64,000 nt of DNA from Microbacterium sp. LWH7-1.2 (lineage in GTDB: Bacteria > Actinomycetota > Actinomycetes > Actinomycetales > Microbacteriaceae), in the NCBI RefSeq assembly GCF_038397755.1, contig NZ_CP151637.1, positions 1,426,001 to 1,490,000 of the forward strand, given 5' to 3'. The number at the start of each line of letters is the position of its first letter. The first letter of the stretch is position 1. Shown one piece after another: positions 43,815 to 51,842 of this stretch. Below the pieces are notes generated by a model. That model was given only the letters and a program-made list of their open reading frames with translations. It ran no database searches and was not told where the DNA came from. The position numbers and the translations under genes are program-made.

Positions 43815-43842
43815 TCGACCGGGAGCCGCCCGCGGCAACCGG

Positions 43843-45324
43843 TCAGCGCGTGTCCGCCGGAGCCTCCTCGACGATCTCGTCGGTCGCTCCCACGACCGGG
43901 ATCGCGGCGGTGATGGTCTCGAGCCCCGACAGACGCGCGGGCGAGAGCTGCTTGGTGACCTCGTCGCGCGACATGAGGCCGGCCTCGACGACGAGATCGG
44001 CGACGCCGCGCCCGGTGAGCAGCGCGGTCTTCGCGAGCGCCGCGGCGGCCGCATAGCCGATGAACGGAGTGAGGGCGGTGATCACGCCGACCGACGAGCC
44101 GACCATGGCGCCGAGCCGCTCACGGTTGGCGGTGATGCCGTCGACGCAGTTGACCCGAAGTGTGTACATCGCCTGGCGCAGCCAGGTGATGGACTGGAAG
44201 ATCGAGTGCGCGATGACCGGCTCGAACGCGTTGAGCTGCAGCTGGCCGCCTTCGACCGCCATCGTCACCGTGAGGTCGGCGCCGGCGACGGAGAACGCCA
44301 CCTGGTTGACGACCTCCGGGATGACGGGGTTCACTTTGCCGGGCATGATGCTGGACCCCGCCTGCCGCGCGGGCAGGTTGATCTCGCCGAAGCCCGCCTG
44401 TGGACCCGACGAGAGCAGGCGCAGATCGTTGCAGATCTTCGACAGCTTGATCGCGTTGCGCTTCAGCGACGCCGAGAACGACATGAACGACCCGGTGTCG
44501 CTGGTCGACTCGACCAGGTCGGTCGCGGTGGCGAGGTCGAGTCTCGAGATCTCCCGCAGGTGGCGGAGCACGGCGGAGGCGTACGACGAGTGGGTCGTGA
44601 TTCCGGTGCCGATCGCCGTCGCGCCCATGTTGACCTCGTACAGCAGGTAGGCGTTCTCGGTGAGGCGCTGGTGGTCGTAGCCGAGCGTCGTGGCGAACCC
44701 GTGGAACTCCTGGCCGAGCGTCATCGGCACGGCGTCCTGCAGCTGGGTGCGCCCGACCTTGAGCACGTCGTGGAATTCGACGGCCTTCGCGAGGAATGCG
44801 CGGCGGAGCAGATCGAGCTCCTCGAGCAGGGTCTTCAGGTCGAGACCGAGGCCCACTTTGATCGCGGTCGGGTAGACGTCGTTCGTCGACTGGCTGCGGT
44901 TGGTGTCGTCGATCGGCGACAGGAAGGCGTAGTCGCCCTTGGGCCGACCTGCCAGCTCGAGAGCGATGTTGGTGATGACCTCGTTCGCGTTCATGTTGGT
45001 CGACGTGCCGGCGCCGCCCTGGATGACGCCCACGACGAACTGATCGTGGAAGTCGCCGTCGATGACGAGCTGCGCGGCGCGGTCGATGAGGTCGGCCTTG
45101 GCGGGGTCGAGCACGCCGATCTCACGGTTCGCGCGGGCCGACGCCTGCTTGACCATCGCCAGCCCCCGCACCAGGTCGGGGTAGACCGAGATCGGCCTCT
45201 TCGAGATCGGGAAGTTCTCGAGCGCTCGGGCGGTGTGGATGCCCCAATACGCGTCGGCGGGGATCTCCAGGGATCCCAAGGAGTCGGTCTCGATGCGGGT
45301 TCGCGTCGTTGCGTCCAGAGCCAT
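43843..45324 (-). CDS. aspA: Aspartate ammonia-lyase
   Basis: Interconverts aspartate and fumarate plus ammonia. 493 residues in the fumarase/aspartase fold. TRIETDSLGSLEIPADAYWG is the N-terminal signature, GGAGTSTNMNANEVI and the catalytic-loop region GSSIMPGKVNPVIPEVV are intact. The C-terminal tail is slightly longer than in E. coli. The ATG at 45324 follows an AGGA site, and the open frame upstream has no homology. A TAGGCT box and a cluster of GTGTAC elements lie upstream. With dctA elsewhere in the window this gives a route between C4-dicarboxylates and aspartate. Confidence 0.93.
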   Translation of the reverse strand: MALDATTRTRIETDSLGSLEIPADAYWGIHTARALENFPISKRPISVYPDLVRGLAMVKQASARANREIGVLDPAKADLIDRAAQLVIDGDFHDQFVVGVIQGGAGTSTNMNANEVITNIALELAGRPKGDYAFLSPIDDTNRSQSTNDVYPTAIKVGLGLDLKTLLEELDLLRRAFLAKAVEFHDVLKVGRTQLQDAVPMTLGQEFHGFATTLGYDHQRLTENAYLLYEVNMGATAIGTGITTHSSYASAVLRHLREISRLDLATATDLVESTSDTGSFMSFSASLKRNAIKLSKICNDLRLLSSGPQAGFGEINLPARQAGSSIMPGKVNPVIPEVVNQVAFSVAGADLTVTMAVEGGQLQLNAFEPVIAHSIFQSITWLRQAMYTLRVNCVDGITANRERLGAMVGSSVGVITALTPFIGYAAAAALAKTALLTGRGVADLVVEAGLMSRDEVTKQLSPARLSGLETITAAIPVVGATDEIVEEAPADTR

Positions 45325-45373
45325 GTGTTGCAGTCCTCGTGGGTCGTTCACAGCGGTGTGCGGGGATGCTTCG

Positions 45374-45379
45374 AGCCTA
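45374..45379 (-). promoter_or_regulatory. -10 box of aspA
   Basis: TAGGCT on the minus strand, giving a leader of about 45 bases. Confidence 0.45.
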
Positions 45380-45401
45380 CCCGCGGCGCCTGCCGACCGT
45401 G

Positions 45402-45440
45402 GTGTACACCGCGTACACGACGCCAGGCTCTTCCGTACAC
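45402..45440. promoter_or_regulatory. Cluster of GTGTAC elements upstream of aspA
   Basis: Three GTGTAC elements on the minus strand (near 45409, 45418 and 45440), one within the palindrome GTGTACAC at 45402-45409, sit 25-65 bases upstream of the -10 box. This is a plausible activator or repressor site. Confidence 0.45.
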
Positions 45441-45470
45441 CGCGGCGGTCGCGGGGCGACGAGAACCGCG

Positions 45471-46382
45471 TCAGCGACGTTTGCGCGAGAACGCCTCGAG
45501 CCGCTCCTCGGGCGTGAGCCGCGACATCCGCTCGACCCATTCCGCGGAGAAGACGTCGCCGGTGGGCGCCTCCGCGACGGGGACGACGGCGTGTGTGATG
45601 GTGTCGTCGTACACGTGCACGAGGTGGAACGACTGGCCGGCATCCATGCCGTTGACGTCGACCGCGGGCCGCGCGAGGTTCATCGTGTAGCAGGTGGCCG
45701 CGGCGACGCTCACCGGGACGCCCGCGAACGTGCCGCTCGTCGAGTAGTGCAGGTGCCCCGCGAGGATCGCGCGCACGTCGGTGCCGGCGATCACGTCGGC
45801 GAGTCTCCCCTGGTCCCGGAGCTCCAGGATGTCGAACAGCGGCACGTGCGACGGCAGCGGCGGATGGTGCAGCGCGAGGATCGTGCCCAGCGGGGCGGGT
45901 GTCGCCAGCTCGTAGCGCAGCCACTCGAGCTGCCCGTGGTCGAGATCACCGTGGTGCCAGCCGGGGACCGTCGAGTCCAGGCCGATGAGCCGGAGACCGC
46001 CGAGATCCCAGACGCCGGTGACGGGTTCCTCGGTAGGTTCGAGCCCGAGGAGGTCACGGCGCAGGGCGGGCCGCTCGTCGTGGTTGCCGGCGAGCCACAC
46101 CACCGGGGCGCCGAGCCGCTCCGCGACCGGCTCCACCGCCGCGCGCAGCGCCACGTACGCCTCCGGCTCGCCGAGATCCGTCAGGTCGCCGGTGAACACG
46201 ATGGCGTCGGGACGGATGCCGGTGGCCTCGGCCGCCTCGAGAGCACCGGCGAGATTCGCCGCCGTGTCGAAACGGCCGCCGAGCGGCACGTTGCCCGCGA
46301 GCAGATGCGTATCGCTCACATGGAGCAGCGTGCGCCGCGCCGGCGGATACTGACCGAACTGGACGGGTGCGGCGGTGGCCAT
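45471..46382 (-). CDS. Metallophosphoesterase (CpdA-like)
   Basis: 303 residues of the calcineurin-like phosphoesterase fold. Metal-binding motifs run in order: VSDTHLLAG, FTGDLTDLGEP, LAGNHDERPAL, LALHHPPLP and LAGHLHYSTSG. It resembles 3',5'-cyclic-nucleotide phosphodiesterases of the CpdA group, though other phosphoesters are possible. The ATG at 46382 follows TAGGCT by seven bases. aspA lies downstream with its own promoter. Confidence 0.88.
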   Translation of the reverse strand: MATAAPVQFGQYPPARRTLLHVSDTHLLAGNVPLGGRFDTAANLAGALEAAEATGIRPDAIVFTGDLTDLGEPEAYVALRAAVEPVAERLGAPVVWLAGNHDERPALRRDLLGLEPTEEPVTGVWDLGGLRLIGLDSTVPGWHHGDLDHGQLEWLRYELATPAPLGTILALHHPPLPSHVPLFDILELRDQGRLADVIAGTDVRAILAGHLHYSTSGTFAGVPVSVAAATCYTMNLARPAVDVNGMDAGQSFHLVHVYDDTITHAVVPVAEAPTGDVFSAEWVERMSRLTPEERLEAFSRKRR

Positions 46383-46389
46383 GGGCCTC

Positions 46390-46395
46390 AGCCTA
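46390..46395 (-). promoter_or_regulatory. -10 box of the metallophosphoesterase gene
   Basis: TAGGCT on the minus strand, seven bases before the ATG at 46382. Confidence 0.5.
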
Positions 46396-46435
46396 GGCGG
46401 TGGCGCCGACGACGTTCAGCCCCGACGCGGCTCGC

Positions 46436-46765
46436 TCAGTGGTTGAAGACGATGAGCAGCAGTCCGCCGAGCACCGCCCCGGCGCAGACCGCGAAGCACG
46501 CGTAGGCGCCGATGAGGGCGAATCGCTTCTGGCCGTCGGTGAGCGGGCTGCGCTTGGCCGCCTTCGCGGCGGCCTTCTCGGCGCGCCGAGCCTCCTTCTC
46601 GGAGATGACGGTGATGGCGTCGGTGAACTCCGCCGGGGCGACCACCGGCGCACGGCCGGCACGCACCAGCAGCCGGAGGCCCATCGCGTAGAACGAGACC
46701 ACCACGACCGCCGAGAGGAATGCCGCGACGAACACCTGTACGAATGCGAGCCAGTTGATGGTCAT
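46436..46765 (-). CDS. Small membrane protein co-transcribed with pit
   Basis: 109 residues: one membrane helix near residues 8-30, a Lys/Ala/Glu-rich cytoplasmic stretch (EKEARRAEKAAAKAAKRS, probably helical), then a second helix near 84-107. I do not recognise a characterised family. Its ATG overlaps the phosphate transporter stop in an ATGA junction, so it may be an accessory or stability factor for that transporter. Confidence 0.72.
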   Translation of the reverse strand: MTINWLAFVQVFVAAFLSAVVVVSFYAMGLRLLVRAGRAPVVAPAEFTDAITVISEKEARRAEKAAAKAAKRSPLTDGQKRFALIGAYACFAVCAGAVLGGLLLIVFNH

Positions 46766-48066
46766 CGCGCGCCTCCGTCCTTCGGTCCGCTCTCGGATCG
46801 ATCGGCGGTCTTCGCTGCTTTGGCGGCCTTCTTCGCCGCCGCCTGTGCCGCGGACACGCGGCGCGCCTCCTCGCGCGCGATGGCGCGCTGGCGACGCGTG
46901 GGCGGCGGGTTGCGCTTGACCTTGACGGCCCGGCCGGAGTCGGCGACCTCGCTCATCGCGTTCGATGCGGTGACCTCATCGCGGCGCGAACGCAGGAAGA
47001 GGGCGAGGATGATGAGGACCGCGAGCACGGCGTCGATGATCACGCCCCACACCGGGAGCCACACGACGATGAGCGCCGCGGCGGCGCCGACGGCACCGGC
47101 CGCAGGCAGCGTGAGGATCCAGCCGACCATGATGCGGCCGGCGGTGCGCCACCGCACCTGCGAACCGCGGCGTCCGAGGCCGGAGCCGATGACCGAACCC
47201 GATGCGACCTGCGTCGTCGACAGCGCGAAGCCGAGCGCGCTGGAGGCGAGGATCGTCGATGCCGTGGACGCCTCGGCGGCGAAGCCCTGCGCCGGCTTGA
47301 CCTCGGTGAGGCCCTTGCCGAGCGTGCGGATGATGCGCCAGCCGCCCATGTAGGTGCCCAGCGCGATCGTGATCGCACACGCGAACACCACCCACGTCTG
47401 CGGCTCGGGGTTCGATGCCGACTGCAGTCCCGCGGTGATGAGGAGGAGCGTGATGATGCCCATCGTCTTCTGCGCGTCGTTCGTGCCGTGGGCCAGCGCC
47501 ACCAGCGACGACGTGAAGATCTGACCGAACCGGAACCCGTCGCGTCCGTCGGGCTTGCTGTCGTAGCGCCGCGTGAGAACATAGGCGAGCTTCGTCGCGG
47601 TGAACGCGATGACGCCGGCCGTGACCGGCGCGATGAACGCCGGCAGGATCACCTTCGACATCACCACGCCGAAGTTCACCGCGGTCACGCCGACGCCGAC
47701 GATCGTCGCGCCGATGAGCCCGCCGAACAGGGCGTGGGACGACGAAGAGGGAAGACCCAGGAGCCACGTGAGCATGTTCCACGTGATCGCGCCGATGAGG
47801 CCGGCGAGGATGATCTCCGGGAAGATGTCGTGAGAGATCTGCTCCTCGTTGATGATGCCGCCCGAGATCGTCTGGGCGACCTCCGTCGACAGGAAGGCGC
47901 CGACCAGATTGAGGGCGGCGGCCAGGAGCACAGCGGTCTTGGGCTTGAGCGCGCCGGTGGCGATGGGCGTCGCCATCGCGTTCGCGGTGTCGTGGAAGCC
48001 GTTCGTGAAATCGAAGAACAGCGCGAGCGCGATCACCAGAACGATGATGAGGGTTGCGGTTTCCAC
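46762..48066 (-). CDS. pit: Low-affinity inorganic phosphate transporter
   Basis: 434 residues, PiT family, about ten to eleven membrane helices with the two family repeats FDFTNGFHDTANAMATP (residue 19 on) and VALAHGTNDAQKTMGI (near residue 190). It imports metal-phosphate with protons. The C-terminal tail is Lys/Ala-rich and cytoplasmic, longer than in most homologues. A small membrane protein overlaps the stop. About 65 bases upstream is a direct repeat resembling a PHO box, so phosphate control is plausible. Confidence 0.93.
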   Translation of the reverse strand: METATLIIVLVIALALFFDFTNGFHDTANAMATPIATGALKPKTAVLLAAALNLVGAFLSTEVAQTISGGIINEEQISHDIFPEIILAGLIGAITWNMLTWLLGLPSSSSHALFGGLIGATIVGVGVTAVNFGVVMSKVILPAFIAPVTAGVIAFTATKLAYVLTRRYDSKPDGRDGFRFGQIFTSSLVALAHGTNDAQKTMGIITLLLITAGLQSASNPEPQTWVVFACAITIALGTYMGGWRIIRTLGKGLTEVKPAQGFAAEASTASTILASSALGFALSTTQVASGSVIGSGLGRRGSQVRWRTAGRIMVGWILTLPAAGAVGAAAALIVVWLPVWGVIIDAVLAVLIILALFLRSRRDEVTASNAMSEVADSGRAVKVKRNPPPTRRQRAIAREEARRVSAAQAAAKKAAKAAKTADRSESGPKDGGAR

Positions 48067-48131
48067 CGTTCGCTTTCGGGGAGGAGGAGTGGAGAAGGGT
48101 GTGCCGACGAGATCGGCGCGACGAACGAACA

Positions 48132-48153
48132 GTTCACCAAGAGTTCAGGAACC
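48132..48153. promoter_or_regulatory. PHO-box-like tandem repeat
   Basis: GTTCACCAAGA at 48132-48142 is followed without a gap by GTTCAGGAACC at 48143-48153. The 11-base direct-repeat spacing with a GTTCA core is that of PhoP sites in Streptomyces. It lies between the divergent pit and oligopeptidase genes. Confidence 0.6.
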
Positions 48154-48210
48154 GGCAACCGGCCAGGAAGATCCTACATCGGCGTTCCTGACGGTCAACT
48201 CGGAGGCGAC

Positions 48211-48216
48211 TAGCGT
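48211..48216 (+). promoter_or_regulatory. -10 box of the oligopeptidase gene
   Basis: TAGCGT with six bases to the GTG at 48223. Confidence 0.5.
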
Positions 48217-48222
48217 GGAACG

Positions 48223-50367
48223 GTGACTCTCAGCGACTCCGCACCCTCTTCGTCCACCCCTGTCTCCGGCATCCGTCCGCCCGTCGCGGACAGCAGGATC
48301 ACCGTCCGGTCGCATCACGGCGATGACGTCGAAGACCGCTACGAGTGGTTCCGCGAGAAGGAGGACGCCGCCGTCATCGCGCATCTCGAAGCCGAGAACG
48401 CGTACACGCAGCAGCGCACCGCCCACCTCGAGGGTCTGCGGGAGCGCATCTTCGGCGAGATCAAGGGCCGCACGCTCGAGACCGACCTCTCGGTGCCGAC
48501 TCGCCGCGGCGACTGGTGGTACTACGGGCGCACTGTCGAGGGCAAGCAGTACGGCATCCAGTGCCGCGCCCCGCTCGCGTCCGCCGAGGACTGGACGCCG
48601 CCGGAGCTCTCCCCCGACGTGGAGGTCGCGGGGGAGCAGATCCTCCTCGACGGCAACGTCGAGGCCGAGGGCCATGAGTTCTTCTCGCTGGGCAGCTTCG
48701 AGGTGTCGAACGACGGCACGCTCATGCTCTACGGCGTCGACGTCGCGGGCGACGAGCGCTACACCGTGCGGGTGCGCAACCTCGTGACCGGTGAGCAGCT
48801 CCCCGACGAGATTCCCGACACGTTCGCCGGCGCGACCTTCTCCCCCGACGGCCGCTTCATCGTCTACACCACGGTCGACGACGCGTGGCGCCCCGACACC
48901 GTCTGGCTGCATGAGCTCGGCACAGCCGGCGCCGACGACGCGAAGCTCTTTCACGAGCCCGACGAGAAGTACTGGGTCGGCGCCGGGTTCACCCGCAGCG
49001 ACCGCTTCCTCGTCATCGGTCTGGGTTCGTCCATCACGTCGGAGGAATGGCTCCTGGATGCTGACGACCTCCGGGGCGAACCGCGCGTGGTCTGGCCGCG
49101 CAACGAGGGCGTCGAGTACGACTCCGAGCACGCCGTCGTCGACGGTGAGGACGTCCTCTTCATCCTCCACAACGACGCAGCCCTGGACTTCGAGCTGGTG
49201 CGGGTGGCAGCATCCGATCCCTCCGGCGACCGTTCCGTCGTGATCCCGCACCGTCCCGGCGAGCGCCTGCTGGGCGTCTCGACGTTCCGCGACTGGGGGG
49301 TCGTGGGCTACCGCCGCGGCGGCCTCGCGCGCCTCGGCATGCTCGACTACGCGACGGGCGGCGTCGACGAGATCACGTTCGACGAACCGCTCTACTCCGT
49401 GGGCACCGGCGGCAACCCGGAGTGGGCTCCTCCTCTGCTGCGGCTCGGCTACGGCTCATTCGTCACGCCCGGCACGGTCTACGACCTCGACGTCGCCACA
49501 CGCGAACTGCACCTGCGCAAGCGTCAGCCGGTGCTCGGCGGCTACGAGCCCGACGACTACGCGCAGGCGCGTGTGTGGGCGACCGCGCAGGACGGCACGC
49601 AGATCCCCATCTCGCTCGTCTACAAGAAGTCGTTCGGCGACGCGGGCGTCGCACCCCGCCCGGTGCACCTGTACGGGTACGGCTCGTACGAGCACTCGAT
49701 CGAGCCCGGTTTCTCGGTGCCGCGCCTGTCGGAACTCGACCGCGGCGTCGTGTTCGCGGTCGCACACGTGCGCGGCGGCGGCGAGATGGGCCGCCAGTGG
49801 TACGAGGACGGCAAGCTCCTCAACAAGCGCAACACCTTCACCGACTTCGTCGACAGCGCGCTGCATCTGATCGACAACGGCTACACGACGCCCTCCCAGC
49901 TCGTCGCCGAGGGCGGCTCCGCGGGAGGGCTGCTCATGGGCGCCGTCGCCAACCTCGCACCCGAGCTCTTCGCCGGCGTCCTCGCCGACGTCCCGTTCGT
50001 CGACGCGCTGACCACGATCCTCGACCCGTCGCTGCCGCTGACGGTCATCGAGTGGGACGAGTGGGGCGACCCGCTCCACAACGCCGACGTCTACGCCTAC
50101 ATGAAGTCGTACTCGCCGTACGAGAACGTGCGGACGGATGCTGCGTACCCGAGGATCCTCGCGGTCACGTCGCTCAATGACACCCGCGTGCTGTACGTCG
50201 AGCCGGCGAAGTGGGTCGCGCGCCTGCGGGAGGTCGGCGCCGACGCCCTGCTCAAGTGCGAGATGGTCGCCGGTCACGGCGGCGTCTCGGGCCGCTACAA
50301 CGCCTGGCGCGAGCGCGCCTTCGAGCTCGCGTGGCTCCTGGACGTGCTCGGCGTCGCCGACGCCTGA
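48223..50367 (+). CDS. ptrB: Oligopeptidase B (S9 family serine peptidase)
   Basis: 714 residues. A beta-propeller domain (about residues 80-420) guards a C-terminal alpha/beta hydrolase domain. The nucleophile is in VAEGGSAGGLLMG (Ser near residue 566), the acid in TSLNDTRVLYVEP and the His in MVAGHGGVSGRY. It cleaves short peptides after basic residues in the cytoplasm. The GTG at 48223 is preceded by a -10 box at leaderless spacing. A PHO-box-like repeat lies 70-90 bases upstream but may serve pit instead. Confidence 0.93.
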   Translation: MTLSDSAPSSSTPVSGIRPPVADSRITVRSHHGDDVEDRYEWFREKEDAAVIAHLEAENAYTQQRTAHLEGLRERIFGEIKGRTLETDLSVPTRRGDWWYYGRTVEGKQYGIQCRAPLASAEDWTPPELSPDVEVAGEQILLDGNVEAEGHEFFSLGSFEVSNDGTLMLYGVDVAGDERYTVRVRNLVTGEQLPDEIPDTFAGATFSPDGRFIVYTTVDDAWRPDTVWLHELGTAGADDAKLFHEPDEKYWVGAGFTRSDRFLVIGLGSSITSEEWLLDADDLRGEPRVVWPRNEGVEYDSEHAVVDGEDVLFILHNDAALDFELVRVAASDPSGDRSVVIPHRPGERLLGVSTFRDWGVVGYRRGGLARLGMLDYATGGVDEITFDEPLYSVGTGGNPEWAPPLLRLGYGSFVTPGTVYDLDVATRELHLRKRQPVLGGYEPDDYAQARVWATAQDGTQIPISLVYKKSFGDAGVAPRPVHLYGYGSYEHSIEPGFSVPRLSELDRGVVFAVAHVRGGGEMGRQWYEDGKLLNKRNTFTDFVDSALHLIDNGYTTPSQLVAEGGSAGGLLMGAVANLAPELFAGVLADVPFVDALTTILDPSLPLTVIEWDEWGDPLHNADVYAYMKSYSPYENVRTDAAYPRILAVTSLNDTRVLYVEPAKWVARLREVGADALLKCEMVAGHGGVSGRYNAWRERAFELAWLLDVLGVADA

Positions 50368-50390
50368 GCCCTGCACTGGCAGTGACAGAG

Positions 50391-50435
50391 CGGATGCCTC
50401 GGCCCGGCGCGCTGCGCCCGGGGCCGAGGCATCCG
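50391..50435 (+). terminator. Terminator of the oligopeptidase gene with inverted GGATGC pair
   Basis: CGGATGCCTCGGCCC (50391-50405) pairs with 50421-50435, and an inner GGCGC / GCGCC stem fills the loop. It begins 24 bases after the stop codon. Confidence 0.9.
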
Positions 50436-50442
50436 TCATCCT

Positions 50443-50484
50443 GCCTGCGGTTCTCCTCCCACCGACTGCCTGCGGTTTCTCCTC
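50443..50484. repeat. Two tandem copies of CCTGCGGTTTCTCCTC
   Basis: CCTGCGGTTCTCCTC and CCTGCGGTTTCTCCTC are separated by about ten bases, in the non-coding gap between the oligopeptidase and DUF559 genes. Confidence 0.6.
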
Positions 50485-50495
50485 GCCCCCGAAGG

Positions 50496-50568
50496 GTGTC
50501 CCACTTCGCAGCGCTCGTGTCCCAGTTTCTGCCGATGAGCCGGCTCTATGCGAAGGAAAGCGGGACAC
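50496..50568. repeat. TGTCCC repeats on the 3' side of the DUF559 gene
   Basis: Two direct copies (GTGTCCCACTTCGC at 50496 and GTGTCCCAGTTTCTGCC at 50517) and one inverted copy (50550-50568, complement of GTGTCCCGCTTTCC). The inverted copy encodes the last residues of the DUF559 protein. Matching copies lie upstream of the gene. Confidence 0.7.
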
Positions 50569-51496
50569 GCTGCGCGTGGCCAGGGCGCCAGCCTGCCCGG
50601 GTGAGGGCATCCCGCACTTTCGCGACGGCTAAGTCGCCGCGGCCACGCATATGGTGATTGAGGATCCGAACGTGATCCCAGCCGAGACTGCGGATGAGAT
50701 CCCAGCGGTCGGCGTCTTTGGCGAATTGCCGGGCGTCGTCCGCATGGACGCGTCCGTCGTACTCGGGTGCGACGCGCCATCGCGGGTAGGCGAGGTCGAG
50801 TTCGGCGACACCAGATCCACGGTGATCCCGCAGCGTCCAGTTGATCTCCGGTTCTGGCAAGCCCGCATCCACCAGAAGAAGACGCAGGCGGGTCTCCCGC
50901 GGCGACCGCACGCCTCCTCGCGCTCTCACGAGCGCTTTGCGCAGGATGCCACCGCGCATGTCGCCCATCGCGTCAACCTCGGCGCGCAGCTCATCGAACG
51001 ATGCGATAGGCCGACGGCCGCGGTCGCTGACCAGGAAGTCGGCCGACGCCACCAGATCGATGAAAGGCCAGAGCGTGGCCGTCTGTCGCCACGCCCGCAC
51101 CGGGTGCTCGATCGGCAGCCCATTCGGAAGGAGCAGCGTCGCCGGTTCGCGCAGCTGCAATCGGTGCCCGATCACACCGGCAGTGCGGGGTTCTCGAGCG
51201 GGTCGGTGGGCGGATACGTGGAGAGCAGGGCGGTATGGCCACTCCGGCGTCGGTGCGCCGATCAGAGCGAACACCGTCTCGTGGCTGAAGAACTGCCACG
51301 AGGCCAGGCGCGGCGCGTAGTCCAGGCATGACTCGAGCAGAGACGCGTCCGCGCCATCCCCCATCACGCGGACACCACGGAATGGTCGCCGCAGGTCCCT
51401 GCGGTTCAGCCTCGATGGCGAGACGCCGAGGGCGGCCGCGTGAGCGACGCTGAATCGCGCGGGCAGTTCCGATGGCAGAGGCGAGAGGCGCGGCAT
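50546..51496 (-). CDS. DUF559 / endonuclease-domain protein
   Basis: 316 residues. The N-terminal half is a winged-helix-like region with a conserved pattern (FSVAHAAALGVSPSRLNRRD, then ASWQFFSHETVFALIGAPTP). The C-terminal region ELDLAYPRWRVAPEYDGRVH and WDLIRSLGWDHVRILN matches the DUF559 / Vsr-like nuclease fold, with acidic residues at the expected positions. Activity is not proven for most relatives. The ATG at 51496 is preferred because the upstream extension contains a rare ATA codon. The 3' end lies within a TGTCCC repeat. A deleted relative is at 5709-6033. Confidence 0.78.
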   Translation of the reverse strand: MPRLSPLPSELPARFSVAHAAALGVSPSRLNRRDLRRPFRGVRVMGDGADASLLESCLDYAPRLASWQFFSHETVFALIGAPTPEWPYRPALHVSAHRPAREPRTAGVIGHRLQLREPATLLLPNGLPIEHPVRAWRQTATLWPFIDLVASADFLVSDRGRRPIASFDELRAEVDAMGDMRGGILRKALVRARGGVRSPRETRLRLLLVDAGLPEPEINWTLRDHRGSGVAELDLAYPRWRVAPEYDGRVHADDARQFAKDADRWDLIRSLGWDHVRILNHHMRGRGDLAVAKVRDALTRAGWRPGHAQRVPLSFA

Positions 51497-51617
51497 CCGC
51501 CCACGCTCCCGTATCGTCACCGTTCGGGTCGTTCAGGACCACCGAGACGTGGACTGTTGGCCGTCTACCGCCGCCCGGGGAGGAGGCGAGCGCCGCTGCG
51601 CGGCGGTGACTGCGGTC

Positions 51618-51691
51618 GATGTCCCAATTTCCCTCGCTCCGGGCATCCCACCCGAATGAAGTCGGGACATCGAGGCGCGGAAAGGGGACAT
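51618..51691. repeat. TGTCCC repeats on the 5' side of the DUF559 gene
   Basis: GATGTCCCAATTTCCC (51618-51633) plus two inverted copies (51654-51671 and 51677-51691). The gap 51497-51842 contains these repeats and the pfkA terminator; I see no gene in it. Confidence 0.65.
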
Positions 51692-51739
51692 GATGTGCGG
51701 AGCCGCGCCTGGCTCACGCATCCGGAGACGAGGAGAGAG

Positions 51740-51763
51740 CGGATGCCTCTGCTGAGGCATCCG
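51740..51763 (-). terminator. Terminator of pfkA with inverted GGATGC pair
   Basis: CGGATGCCTC-TGCT-GAGGCATCCG, a perfect ten-base stem about 80 bases after the pfkA stop, consisting almost only of the inverted motif. Confidence 0.82.
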
Positions 51764-51842
51764 TCCCTCCGTGCGCCGAAACCGGGATTGCCGTCGAAAC
51801 CGGAGAGGGTGCCGGCGGTCTCGGTGAGCGCGTCGCGTGGTG

